The position numbers and the translations under genes were made by a program. The notes beneath the pieces were generated by a model. It worked only from the letters and a program-made list of their open reading frames with translations, did not search any database and had not been told where the DNA came from. A DNA stretch of 51,911 bases, taken from the NCBI GenBank assembly GCA_020725105.1, contig DYFQ01000017.1, forward strand, positions 1 through 51,911, given 5' to 3'. Each line of letters begins with the position of its first letter. Position 1 is the first letter of the stretch. The stretch comes from Symbiobacterium thermophilum (GTDB taxonomy: Bacteria; Bacillota; Sulfobacillia; DYFQ01). This document shows, one piece after another, positions 33,577-41,480 of the stretch.

Positions 33577-34308
33577 TCAGCGGCCCCGGGCCCGGGGCAC
33601 CTCCGCCCAGAAGGACGCCAGGCCCCTGAACAGCGCTTCGGCCAGTTGCTGGCGGTACGCCCCGTCGTTGAGCTTTTGGCGTTCTTCAGGGTGCGAGATG
33701 AAGCCCACCTCCACCAGGGCCGCCGGGACGTCGTTGTTGCGAAGGACGAAGTACGGCAGGTTAACGATGCCGCGCCGGTTTCCTTGCTGCACGGCGCGGA
33801 GCGCGCGCTGAAGGTGGTCGGCCAGGGCACGGGATCCGGGCACCTCGCTCCAGTAGAAGGTCTGGGCGCCCCAGTAGCGGCTGGAAGCGAACTTGTTGAC
33901 GTGGATGGAGACAAAGCACTCCGCCCCGGCCTGGCGGGCCACTTCCAGCCGGCGGCCCAGGTTTTCCGCGTTGGCCAGGCCCAGTTTGCCCGGCGGGTCG
34001 TCCTCCCTGGTCAAGACCACCTGGACTCCCGCCGCCACCAGCAGGTCCCGCAGCCGCAAGGCCAGGTCCAGGACGATGTCCTTCTCCGAGAGGTCGCTAT
34101 CGGGGTGCGACGCTCCGCGGTCCGCGCCGCCGTGCCCCGGGTCGATGGCGATGACCCGGCCGGCGAGGGGGTTGTAGCTTCCCAGGGCCGTGCCGGCCGC
34201 GGGGCGGGCCTGGTCGAGCCAGGGTCCGGGGCCGACCAGGGCAAGGACCGCCAGAAAGAGGACGATGGCGGCCGCCAGAGCATTGAACAGTCCGCGCTCG
34301 CGCTTCAC
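33577..34308 (-). CDS. cwlD: N-acetylmuramoyl-L-alanine amidase, CwlD-like
   Basis: 243 aa, one N-terminal membrane helix then an Amidase_3 domain: VIAIDPGHGGADRGA (zinc His), SEKDIVLDLALRL, FVSIHVNKFA (zinc His), PAALVEVGFISHPEE (catalytic Glu). CwlD removes stem peptides so that PdaA can form muramic-delta-lactam in the spore cortex; size and anchor fit CwlD, and the window also codes a PdaB. GTG 34308 has no good SD. A hairpin (34320-34341) lies just upstream. Confidence 0.87.
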   Translation of the reverse strand: MKRERGLFNALAAAIVLFLAVLALVGPGPWLDQARPAAGTALGSYNPLAGRVIAIDPGHGGADRGASHPDSDLSEKDIVLDLALRLRDLLVAAGVQVVLTREDDPPGKLGLANAENLGRRLEVARQAGAECFVSIHVNKFASSRYWGAQTFYWSEVPGSRALADHLQRALRAVQQGNRRGIVNLPYFVLRNNDVPAALVEVGFISHPEERQKLNDGAYRQQLAEALFRGLASFWAEVPRARGR

Positions 34309-34319
34309 GTTTCATCGGT

Positions 34320-34341
34320 ATGACGCGGGCGGACGCGTCAT
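34320..34341. repeat. Hairpin in the cwlD leader
   Basis: ATGACGCG-GGCGGA-CGCGTCAT, a perfect 8-bp stem beginning 12 bp upstream of the cwlD start. Confidence 0.6.
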
Positions 34342-34429
34342 GAAGCAGCCCCGACGCCGCTCCCGCGCTCCCGGGCGGTGCCGGCCCGTGCCCGGGCCGG
34401 GGCCGGCCAGCGGTCCGTACCGGCCGGGC

Positions 34430-34828
34430 TTAGCGCAGGGTCGATGCGACGTTGTGCCAGAGGCCGGTCAGGACGGCCAGTTCCTCCATGGCCTCTCCGC
34501 GGGCCCGGCGGGCGATACGGGCCGCCACCCGGGTGAGACTGGCCTCGAAGTCGGAGATCAGCATGATCTCGCTCTGGGCCCAGATCACGTTCTTGCTGCG
34601 GGCCCAGCCCTGCCGCACGTGCTCCAGGTTGGCGGCCGCGGACTCCCACCGCTCGTTCTGGACGTCGGCGACGACCGCGTTGATGTAGGGGCCGAGATCT
34701 ACCGGCTTGGCCAGGGGCGCCCGCAGGACGGCGCAACCTGCCACCGCCGGCGCCAGCAGGATCAGGACCGCCCAGACCACGGTGGCCGTTTTCAGCCTTC
34801 TCCGGGCTTGTTCCGGCCGGGTGCCCAT
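34430..34828 (-). CDS. DUF4363-like lipoprotein
   Basis: 132 aa. A signal sequence ends in a lipobox (LLAPAVAGC). The mature part is helical, WESAAANLEHVRQGWARSKN then IWAQSEIMLISDFEASLTRV, matching the spacing of conserved Trp and acidic residues in DUF4363. DUF4363 genes often lie next to DUF421 genes in spore-formers. ATG 34828 has SD GAGGAGG 8 nt upstream and overlaps the DUF421 gene by 37 nt. Last gene of the DUF1657-DUF421-DUF421-DUF4363 operon. Confidence 0.78.
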   Translation of the reverse strand: MGTRPEQARRRLKTATVVWAVLILLAPAVAGCAVLRAPLAKPVDLGPYINAVVADVQNERWESAAANLEHVRQGWARSKNVIWAQSEIMLISDFEASLTRVAARIARRARGEAMEELAVLTGLWHNVASTLR

Positions 34829-35796
34829 CGTTCGAGCCTCCTCTTGGCTTCGTCAGACTCCGGTTCAGGTGTCGGAAGAACACCGGCGAAGCGGTCCGAG
34901 GCCCGGAGCAGGGGGGCGAGGCGTTCGAGGGCCTCACGCACCCTACGGGCGGCCTCCCGGTACTGCTGTCGGGCCTCAGGGTCCGCGGTGTCCAGGGCGA
35001 ACCGTTCCAGTTGCGCCGCGGTCTTCTTCAGGCGGGCGGCCAGGGCGGGTTTGGCCCGGCTGACCGGCGGGGCCAGGGCGTCGTCGGTCCGGTCGACGTA
35101 CAGGGCCCCGCCGGCGTCCACCTGGGCCACGGCAACCTGCTTCAGGTCGGTGATGCCCGAGCGGCGGAGCCTGGCCCGCAACCATCCCTCGGTCAGCCCG
35201 GCCTGCTTGAGGTTCTTGTGCTGGATCTTGCCGTCAACCACCAGGATGGCCGGGAGCCCGGTGCGCTGGGCCGGCAGGCCCAGGTCGCCGCGGGTGGCCG
35301 GCTGGACCTGCGGCCGCTTGATCACGCTTATCCGGCCCCGGGGTTCCATCACGGCCACCTCCACGTCGGACAGCCGGGGAGCCTCCTTCAGGCGCAGTTC
35401 CTGCATCAGGTCGTCCAGGGTCAGCCGGGCGGCCCTGAGGTTTTCCTCCAGCACCTTGCCGTCCTTGATCAGGACCACGGGCTGGCCGCCCACCAGCCGG
35501 CGCCAGTGGGGCCAGCGGGTGCCGGCGGCGCTGGTCATCACGTGCAGGACGCCCAGAGTGACGATGGCGATGGCCGGCCGGATCACCGAGTCCTCGTTGT
35601 TGAACATGGGAGCCGCCGCGATGTTGCCGACGGTGATGGTGACCACCGCGTCGAAGGTGGTCATGTTGCCGACTTCCCGCTGGCCCATTACCCGGGTGAC
35701 CAGCACGATCAGGGTGTACATGATGATGCCCCGCATCATGAGGGCCGTCAGGGACAGGATGTCTACGCTGAAGAAGACCTGCTGCCAGAAGGTCAT
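34792..35796 (-). CDS. DUF421 (YetF-like) membrane protein with DUF1657-like C-terminal domain, copy 2
   Basis: 334 aa. Three N-terminal membrane helices (to about residue 90) with VTRVMGQREVGNMTTFDAVV, then two YetF cytosolic repeats (LIKDGKVLEENLRAARLTLD, ILVVDGKIQHKNLKQAGLTE). After a linker, residues ~245-300 (ARLKKTAAQLERFALDTADP then EARQQYREAARRVREALERL) align with the stand-alone DUF1657 protein at 36925. Paralogue of the next gene upstream. DUF421 proteins occur in spoVA-type forespore operons; function unknown. ATG 35796. Confidence 0.87.
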   Translation of the reverse strand: MTFWQQVFFSVDILSLTALMMRGIIMYTLIVLVTRVMGQREVGNMTTFDAVVTITVGNIAAAPMFNNEDSVIRPAIAIVTLGVLHVMTSAAGTRWPHWRRLVGGQPVVLIKDGKVLEENLRAARLTLDDLMQELRLKEAPRLSDVEVAVMEPRGRISVIKRPQVQPATRGDLGLPAQRTGLPAILVVDGKIQHKNLKQAGLTEGWLRARLRRSGITDLKQVAVAQVDAGGALYVDRTDDALAPPVSRAKPALAARLKKTAAQLERFALDTADPEARQQYREAARRVREALERLAPLLRASDRFAGVLPTPEPESDEAKRRLERWAPGRNKPGEG

Positions 35797-35814
35797 CGAA
35801 GGCGACCTCCCGGC

Positions 35815-36846
35815 CTAGCCTCCCCGCTTCCGGCCACCCCGATGCCGGCGCGGCCGGTCGCCGGGCACCCACCGCTCGGCCGACTGCGCGCCTTGCTCGC
35901 GTTTCTGCTCGACGGTGGGGTCCAGCCAGCCGGCGGCGGTCTGTTCGGGCGTCTCCAGCCGCGGCTCAAGCCGCTCGAGCACGTCCCGGACCTGGCGGGC
36001 GGTGGCGGTATACGTCTTCCGGGCCCCTTGGTCTTGGGTATCCAGAGCGAACTGCTGCAGTTCGGCGGCCGCCCGCTTGAGCCTGGCCACCAGCGCCGGT
36101 TCCCGCCGGCTCCTGGGGGCCGGCAGGTCGTCGTCGTACCGGTCGACGTACAGACTCCCCGCGGCGTCCAGTTGCGCCGCCTTCACCTCGCGCACGTCCT
36201 TGATGTTTTCCCGGCGCAGGCGGTCTTTGAGCCACGCTTCGCTGAACCCGGAGTCTTTGAGGTTGTCGTACAGAATCCGGCCGTCGAGGATGACGAAGGT
36301 GGGCAGGCCGGTGTGCTCGGCCGGGAGCTTCAGATCAGCCCGGCTGGCAGGCTGCGTCTCGGCCCGGCGGAAGACGCTGATCCGGCCCCGCGGCTCCAGG
36401 ACGGCAAACTCCACGTCCTGGAGCCTGGGGACGCCGCGGAGCCGGAGTTCGGACATCAGGTCGTCCATGGTCAGCCGGGAAGCGCTCAGGTTTTCCTCCA
36501 GAAGCTTGCCGTCCTTCACCAGCACCACCGGCTCCCCGGCCGCCACTCGCCGCCACGCCGGCCAGTAGTTCCCCGCCACGCTGGTGCCCAGGTGCGCCAG
36601 GGACCAGGCGGCGATGCCCAGCAGCGGCATGAGCAGCGACACCTGGGGCTGGGTGACCGGGAAGGCGGCGATGGTGCCGACGGTGATGGCGACCACCCCG
36701 TCGAACACCGTCAGCCGGCCCAGTTCCCGCTGGCCCATGAGCCTCACGAAGGCCAGGAGCCAGACGTACGTGAAGAGGCCCCGCAGGATGACGGCGGCGG
36801 GGCTTATCGCCGGGACGCTGTAGAAGACTTCCTGCCAGAAGGTCAT
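35815..36846 (-). CDS. DUF421 (YetF-like) membrane protein with DUF1657-like C-terminal domain, copy 1
   Basis: 343 aa, same architecture as its downstream paralogue: helices with VRLMGQRELGRLTVFDGVVA, cytosolic repeats VKDGKLLEENLSASRLTMDD and LDGRILYDNLKDSGFSEAWL, then a DUF1657-like tail (ARLKRAAAELQQFALDTQDQ then GARKTYTATARQVRDVLERL). Both copies open with MTFWQ.VF(F/Y)SV, showing a tandem duplication. An 18-bp gap separates the two genes. ATG 36846. A basic C-terminus (RPRRHRGGRKRGG) is unique to this copy. Confidence 0.87.
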   Translation of the reverse strand: MTFWQEVFYSVPAISPAAVILRGLFTYVWLLAFVRLMGQRELGRLTVFDGVVAITVGTIAAFPVTQPQVSLLMPLLGIAAWSLAHLGTSVAGNYWPAWRRVAAGEPVVLVKDGKLLEENLSASRLTMDDLMSELRLRGVPRLQDVEFAVLEPRGRISVFRRAETQPASRADLKLPAEHTGLPTFVILDGRILYDNLKDSGFSEAWLKDRLRRENIKDVREVKAAQLDAAGSLYVDRYDDDLPAPRSRREPALVARLKRAAAELQQFALDTQDQGARKTYTATARQVRDVLERLEPRLETPEQTAAGWLDPTVEQKREQGAQSAERWVPGDRPRRHRGGRKRGG

Positions 36847-36885
36847 GCCTGGGGTCCTCCCGGGCCCGTAGCCGACGAAGCCGAA

Positions 36886-36908
36886 GACCCCCGGCCGGTC
36901 CGGGGGTC
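36886..36908. repeat. Hairpin between the DUF1657 and DUF421 genes
   Basis: GACCCCCGG-CCGGT-CCGGGGGTC, perfect 9-bp stem without a U-tract; could lower read-through from DUF1657 to DUF421 or stabilise the transcript end. Confidence 0.5.
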
Positions 36909-36924
36909 GCCGGTTCGCCGGGGA

Positions 36925-37131
36925 TCAGTAGCCCCGGTACTGGGGCTCCTCATGTTCGATCTGTCGGACCCGCTGTTTCAGCGGCTCGATCGCTCCCTTC
37001 ACCTGCTGGGCGCACTGGGCGTACAGCTGCTTGGCCGCCTGGTCGTTGGTCTCCAGGGCGAAGGACTCCAGGTCGGCCTGGGCGCTTTCAAGGTTGGCGA
37101 GGCACTGCTTCACCTTGCTACCCACCGGCAT
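36925..37131 (-). CDS. DUF1657 family small protein
   Basis: 68 aa, helical, begins MPVGSKVKQCLANLESAQAD and continues LESFALETNDQAAKQLYAQC, the DUF1657 pattern. DUF1657 genes flank spoVAC-AD-AE and DUF421 genes in mobile spoVA operons linked to spore heat resistance in Bacillus. ATG 37131 has SD GGGAGGTGA 7 nt upstream. First gene of the operon, behind a sigma-G-like promoter. Its fold is repeated at the C-termini of both DUF421 proteins downstream. Confidence 0.88.
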   Translation of the reverse strand: MPVGSKVKQCLANLESAQADLESFALETNDQAAKQLYAQCAQQVKGAIEPLKQRVRQIEHEEPQYRGY

Positions 37132-37167
37132 GCTGACGTCACCTCCCTGCCAGACCGGGTGCGAAGC

Positions 37168-37197
37168 TAGTATGGAGTCCGCCAGGGGCGCCTATGG
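37168..37197 (-). promoter_or_regulatory. Sigma-G-like forespore promoter of the DUF1657/DUF421 operon
   Basis: On the minus strand CCATA (37197-37193), 18-nt spacer, CATACTA (37174-37168). The Bacillus sigma-G consensus is GHATR-N18-CATHHTA: the -10 is a full match, the spacer length is exact, the -35 matches 4 of 5. Confidence 0.6.
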
Positions 37198-37339
37198 CTA
37201 GAAATGGCCGGCGGATCTGGTGGGGTCTGCCTTGGCGGCCCGGGACATGGAGGGCCGCGCCGGTGGACATCATTCATTGGGAGAGCCCGAAGGACGGAGA
37301 CGAACCGCCCGATGCCGGTGGCCCAGGAAGGAGATCACC

Positions 37340-37570
37340 TTGGGCTGGAACGAGTTCGCACGGCGGCGCCCACGGGCTGCGGGCGGCCGCGCGGCCCGGC
37401 CCCGGCCACGCTGCGCGGAAGCCGGGTGCCTGTGGAACCTCTCGGGACGGTGCCATCTCAGGTGGATCGAGCCCCCGCGGGGGTTCGGGATCCTGAACCG
37501 CAACTACTGTCCCAACTACCTGATTGTCGAAGGTCGGGAACTGCTGGTGGCCGTGAGTTCGGTCACCTGA
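37340..37570 (+). CDS. Small cysteine-containing protein of unknown function
   Basis: 76 aa from TTG 37340, chosen for SD AAGGAG 6-7 nt upstream. After a basic Arg/Ala stretch come four Cys: [20 protein letters not shown] and ...[13 protein letters not shown]. The C-x4-C-x(W)N-x3-C spacing and hydrophobic C-terminus look like a small metal-binding or redox protein and faintly recall DUF1540, but I cannot assign a family. It lies 19 bp before nuoB on the same strand and may be co-transcribed. Confidence 0.55.
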   Translation: MGWNEFARRRPRAAGGRAARPRPRCAEAGCLWNLSGRCHLRWIEPPRGFGILNRNYCPNYLIVEGRELLVAVSSVT

Positions 37571-37589
37571 GGCGTCCAGGAGGACCCCC

Positions 37590-38336
37590 GTGGCTGAAAC
37601 ACGGCCCCCCGACGAGGTTCACGACGCCCGGCCCGTGGTGGAGGAGACCGCCGGTCCGGCCGGTAGGATCGTCGAACGCCCGGCCGGTCCGTTCCCGCCT
37701 GTCCCGGGCCGGCTGCCCGGACCACCGCAGCACACGGAGCTTGGTCCGCAGCACGACGTGGAGTCGGTGGAGGAGGTGGTGGTACCGGCGTACCGGCCCG
37801 GGGGCGTGCTCCTGGACGCGCCTTTTCTACCGGGGGTGCTGCTCACCAACCTGAAGCGCCTGGTCAACTGGAGCCGGCAGTCGTCCCTGTGGTACCTGCT
37901 CTTCGGCATCGCCTGCTGCGCCATCGAGATGATGGCCACCGGCGCCTCCCGGTACGACTTCGACCGCTTTGGCATCATCTTCCGGGCCTCTCCCCGCCAG
38001 TCGGACCTGATGATCGTCGCCGGGACGGTCACCGAGAAGCTGGCGGACCGCGTCCGGGTGCTGTACGAGCAGATGGCCGAGCCCCGCTGGGTGATCGCCA
38101 TGGGCGCCTGCGCGTCCCACGGTGGTCCCTTTCACGGCGCCTACAACGTGGTCGACGGGGTCGACCGCATCGTCCCGGTGGACGTCTACGTCCCGGGGTG
38201 CCCGCCCCGCCCGGAAGCGTTGCTCTTCGCCGTGTTGAAACTTCAGGAACGGATTCTGGGCGCCGGGGTCGGGGGACCCGGCGATGCCCGCCTTCACCGT
38301 CGCCTGCAACTGGGCCGGGAGGTCCTCTCCCGTTGA
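37590..38336 (+). CDS. nuoB: NADH-quinone oxidoreductase subunit B
   Basis: 248 aa. The N-terminal ~80 residues are a Pro-rich extension not found in usual NuoB (about 160-180 aa). The core has [20 protein letters not shown] (CC ligands of the N2 [4Fe-4S] cluster), [14 protein letters not shown] and [14 protein letters not shown], which complete the ligand set. It sits at the quinone-reducing junction of complex I. GTG 37590 has SD AGGAGG 6 nt upstream; the stop overlaps the nuoC TTG (TTGA). Confidence 0.93.
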   Translation: MAETRPPDEVHDARPVVEETAGPAGRIVERPAGPFPPVPGRLPGPPQHTELGPQHDVESVEEVVVPAYRPGGVLLDAPFLPGVLLTNLKRLVNWSRQSSLWYLLFGIACCAIEMMATGASRYDFDRFGIIFRASPRQSDLMIVAGTVTEKLADRVRVLYEQMAEPRWVIAMGACASHGGPFHGAYNVVDGVDRIVPVDVYVPGCPPRPEALLFAVLKLQERILGAGVGGPGDARLHRRLQLGREVLSR

Positions 38337-38893
38337 GCGAGAACGTCGAGCCCGGACCCGCGACCCGCCAGGTCTTCAACGCCGTGGCGAGGGCCTTTCC
38401 CCGCTGGGACGCCAGCTTCACGCCACGGGGGGAGGTCCTGGTGCGCGTTGACCGGACCAGCCTGCGTGAAGTCTGCGGGCAACTGAAGGATCACCCCCGG
38501 CTGGGCATGGACCTCTGCCACTCGCTGACCGCGGTGGACTACATCCACGAAGGCCGTTTCGAACTGGTGATCCACCTCTTCCGCCTGGCAGACCAGGCCA
38601 GGGTGGTAGTGAAGGCGGAGATCCCGCGGGACGACCCGAAGCTGCCCACGGTCTCGGACGTCTGGCCCACCGCCGAGTGGCACGAGCGAGAGGCCTTCGA
38701 CCTGCTGGGTATCGAGTTCACGGGCCATCCAGACCTGCGGCGCATCCTGTTGAAGGACGATTTCGTCGGTCATCCCCTGCGCAAGGACTTTGTCGACGAC
38801 CGGCCGCCCCGGCCCCGGTTCGTCCGCGAAGACGTGGCCCGGCGCCGGGAGTACCCCGCCGACGCCGGGGAATCCCGGGTCCCCGTGCACTAG
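38333..38893 (+). CDS. nuoC: NADH-quinone oxidoreductase subunit C
   Basis: 186 aa, 30-kDa-subunit family. [40 protein letters not shown] then [19 protein letters not shown] and the C-terminal HPLRKDF are diagnostic. TTG 38333 with SD GGGAGG 10 nt upstream overlaps the nuoB stop by 4 nt. Normal length. Confidence 0.92.
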   Translation: MSENVEPGPATRQVFNAVARAFPRWDASFTPRGEVLVRVDRTSLREVCGQLKDHPRLGMDLCHSLTAVDYIHEGRFELVIHLFRLADQARVVVKAEIPRDDPKLPTVSDVWPTAEWHEREAFDLLGIEFTGHPDLRRILLKDDFVGHPLRKDFVDDRPPRPRFVREDVARRREYPADAGESRVPVH

Positions 38894-38907
38894 GAGGTGT
38901 GACAGCC

Positions 38908-40179
38908 GTGCCCCAGGACGACCAGGCACGGCGCCCCGCGGCCGGGCCCGACGGCCGGCCGGAGGGCGGGATGGCCCGGCAAGACCCGGGGGTGGCGGCC
39001 GCCGCCGCCATCGAGCGGGAGCGCCGGGCGGTCGCGCGCCATCGGGAGTCCCCCAACCCCCCGCGGCGGGCCCTGGCCGGGAAGACGGCCGGGGTCAAGG
39101 AGATGATCGTGAACATGGGGCCGCAACACCCGTCGACTCACGGGGTGCTCCGGCTCGTGCTGCGGCTGGAGGGCGAGCAGATCACCGCGTCCGACGTGGA
39201 CATCGGCTACCTCCACCGCTGCCACGAGAAGCTGATGGAGGCCTGGAGCTACCACCAGATCATTCCGCTGGTGGACCGCATCGACTACCTGGCGGCCATC
39301 GCCTGCGAACACTGCTTTGTCCTGGCGGTCGAAGATCTCTTGGGGGTCGTGCCCACGGAGCGGGCCGAGTACCTGCGGGTCATCGCCGCCGAGCTTCAGC
39401 GCATCGTCAGCCACCTCTTGTGGTTCGGCACCTTCGCCCTGGACCTGGGGGCGGTGACGCCCTTTCTCTACGCCTTCCGGGAGCGGGAACTGGGCTACGA
39501 CGTGTTCGAGAGCTTCTGCGGCGCCCGGCTGCTCTACGGCTACTTCCGCATCGGCGGGGTGCGAAACGACTTCACCGCCTCCGCCTGGGAGAAGCTCGAC
39601 GCCTTCTGCGACGCCATCGCGGCCAGCCTGCCCGAGTACGACAACCTGGTCACCAACAACCCCATCTTCCGGGCCAGGACCCGGGGCGTCGGCGTTCTCA
39701 CGCGGGAGCAGGCCGTCGCCTACGGCTGCACCGGGCCGGTGCTCAGGGCCACCGGGGTGGCCCACGACCTGCGCCGGGCCGATCCCTACAGCATCTACGA
39801 CCGGTTCTCGTTCGAGATCCCCATCGGCGAGCGGGGCGACGTGTTTGACCGCTACCGGGTCCGGTTGGAAGAGATCCGGCAGAGCGTGAGCATCATCCGC
39901 CAGGCCAGGCGGGACATTCCTCCCGGCGACGTCCGGGGCCAGGCGCCGAGGTTCATCAAGCCCGAGGGAGAGGTGTACCGCCGGGTGGAGGGACCGAGGG
40001 GGGAAATAGGCTGCTACCTGGTGGCCAATGGTTCGGAACGGCCCTGGCGCTGCAAGTGGCGGGGTCCCTCCTTCTCCCACCTGCACACGCTCAACTTCCT
40101 GCCCCGGGGGGCCTTCGTGGCCGACCTGGTCGCCGTGATCGGAAGCCTGGACCCGGTCATGGACGACGTGGACCGCTGA
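38908..40179 (+). CDS. nuoD: NADH-quinone oxidoreductase subunit D
   Basis: 423 aa, 49-kDa-subunit family. A ~60-residue Arg/Ala/Pro-rich N-terminal extension precedes MIVNMGPQHPSTHGVLRLVL. IGYLHRCHEKLMEAWSYHQI replaces the more usual IGYLHRGxEKxxE form, with EEIR.. and the C-terminal DLVAVIGSLDPVMDDVDR. GTG 38908 has SD AGGAGG 10 nt upstream. In most bacteria nuoH follows; here the next gene is nuoI. Confidence 0.93.
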   Translation: MPQDDQARRPAAGPDGRPEGGMARQDPGVAAAAAIERERRAVARHRESPNPPRRALAGKTAGVKEMIVNMGPQHPSTHGVLRLVLRLEGEQITASDVDIGYLHRCHEKLMEAWSYHQIIPLVDRIDYLAAIACEHCFVLAVEDLLGVVPTERAEYLRVIAAELQRIVSHLLWFGTFALDLGAVTPFLYAFRERELGYDVFESFCGARLLYGYFRIGGVRNDFTASAWEKLDAFCDAIAASLPEYDNLVTNNPIFRARTRGVGVLTREQAVAYGCTGPVLRATGVAHDLRRADPYSIYDRFSFEIPIGERGDVFDRYRVRLEEIRQSVSIIRQARRDIPPGDVRGQAPRFIKPEGEVYRRVEGPRGEIGCYLVANGSERPWRCKWRGPSFSHLHTLNFLPRGAFVADLVAVIGSLDPVMDDVDR

Positions 40180-40194
40180 TCTTCCGGGCAGACC

Positions 40195-40210
40195 GGCCCC
40201 GCGAGGGGCC
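40195..40210 (+). repeat. GNRA-type hairpin between nuoD and nuoI
   Basis: GGCCCC-GCGA-GGGGCC; GCGA is a stable tetraloop. It lies 16 nt after the nuoD stop in the 61-bp gap. Confidence 0.5.
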
Positions 40211-40240
40211 AGCGGAACCTTCCGGGGGGAGGGAAGGCAC

Positions 40241-40744
40241 GTGGGGCTGAGGGACGCGGTGGAGGGAGCCGTCGGGATGGCGGTGCGCCTGGGTCGCGGG
40301 ATGGGGGTCACCCTCAAGAACGCCCTGCGGCCGCCCGTCACCGTCCAGTACCCGGAGTACAAGGAAGCCACCTCGGAACACTTCCGGATGTTTCCGGCCC
40401 TGGTGGTGGACGAGGCCACCGACAAGCTCAAGTGCACCGCCTGCATGGCCTGCGTCAAGGCGTGTCCCGTCGACTGCATCTGGATCAAGGGGGCCCGGGA
40501 TCGTGACAGCAAGCCGTACCCGGAGACCTTCTACGTCGACATGAGCTGGTGCATGGAGTGCGCCCTGTGCGTGGAAGCCTGTCCCTTCGACGCGCTGGAG
40601 ATGGCCCCCGACTACGAACTGGCGGGCTACGACGTGCGCGACCTGCTCATGGACAAGGACCAGTTGGCGGCGATCAAGCGGCCGCCCAAGACACCCTGGA
40701 CCCGCCGGAAGGCGAGCTACCTCGAGGGGCCCGACGAGTGGTAA
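40241..40744 (+). CDS. nuoI: NADH-quinone oxidoreductase subunit I
   Basis: 167-aa ferredoxin-like subunit with two [4Fe-4S] motifs, CTACMACVKACP and CMECALCVEACP, relaying electrons to NuoB. Start GTG 40241 with SD GGGGGGAGGGAAGG. It is followed by a GC hairpin (40762-40789) without U-tract and then an unrelated gene. No nuoH, J, K, L, M, N or A occurs within the window. Confidence 0.93.
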   Translation: MGLRDAVEGAVGMAVRLGRGMGVTLKNALRPPVTVQYPEYKEATSEHFRMFPALVVDEATDKLKCTACMACVKACPVDCIWIKGARDRDSKPYPETFYVDMSWCMECALCVEACPFDALEMAPDYELAGYDVRDLLMDKDQLAAIKRPPKTPWTRRKASYLEGPDEW

Positions 40745-40849
40745 GCGGCCGCGGGAGAACCGCCGGGGCCGGGCCGGTGGCGCCCCGGCCGGGCATACTG
40801 AGAATTGACCGGACCGAGGTTTGACCAGGTTGAAGGCGAGGTTCTGGCC

Positions 40850-41395
40850 GTGCGCTACGACAAGCGGTTGAAGGAGGAACTCCGGGAACTGGTGGCCGGC
40901 GAGGTGCGGGAGGCCCTCCGGGACCTGGTCAAGCCGGGGCAGAGGGGCGGTCAAGGCGACGGCGGCGTCGACGTCCACCTTCACCCGCCAGGGCTGCCCC
41001 TCATCCAGTTGCCCACGGCGCAGCAGGCCGGGCCCTCCCCAGGTGGCCAACCCTGGCCTGCCCCGCAGGGACAGGGCCAAGGAATGCCGGGACAGGGTCA
41101 AGCCGTGCAGGGCCAGACCCAGGGCCAGGGGTGGGGAGGGCAGCAACCTGCCTGGGCGGCGGTGTTGACCGGCCAGGCGGGCCCGGGCCCGGCCGAGCTG
41201 GCCGCCCTCTTCCAGCAGGCCCGCATGGAACTGGCTCAGGAACTGGAGGCCAATCTCCAGAAGCTCAAGCAGGTGATCAGCGAGGGCCAGCAGATCGCCC
41301 GCAAGATGGAGCTGATCCTCGAACAGCAGGAGCGGCAGGGCGGAGGAGGTCAGGGTCAGCAGGGCGGTGGCGGCCGGGGCCAGCAGGGCCGGTAG
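40850..41395 (+). CDS. Gln/Gly-rich protein with helical ends, function unknown
   Basis: 181 aa. N-terminal amphipathic helix (YDKRLKEELRELVAGEVREA), a low-complexity Gln/Gly/Pro middle (residues ~60-115), a coiled-coil-prone helix (LAALFQQARMELAQELEANL and LKQVISEGQQIARKMELILE) and a Gln/Gly tail. Start GTG 40850 has SD GAAGGCGAGG about 8 nt upstream; TTG 40805 is an alternative. No signal or membrane segment. Charge and repeat style recall coat- or matrix-type structural proteins, but I recognise no family. Confidence 0.6.
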   Translation: MRYDKRLKEELRELVAGEVREALRDLVKPGQRGGQGDGGVDVHLHPPGLPLIQLPTAQQAGPSPGGQPWPAPQGQGQGMPGQGQAVQGQTQGQGWGGQQPAWAAVLTGQAGPGPAELAALFQQARMELAQELEANLQKLKQVISEGQQIARKMELILEQQERQGGGGQGQQGGGGRGQQGR

Positions 41396-41480
41396 GGCGA
41401 GGAGGATCAGGGCCGGCGGTGGCGAAGGCAGACCGGGCCGGCGGTGGCCGTGACGCCGCCCGGAGGAGGCCGGAACTGGC

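Noticed and set aside
40762-40789. Terminator after nuoI
   Set aside because: GCCGGGGC/GCCCCGGC can pair but has no U-tract and lies in very GC-rich sequence where such pairs arise by chance.
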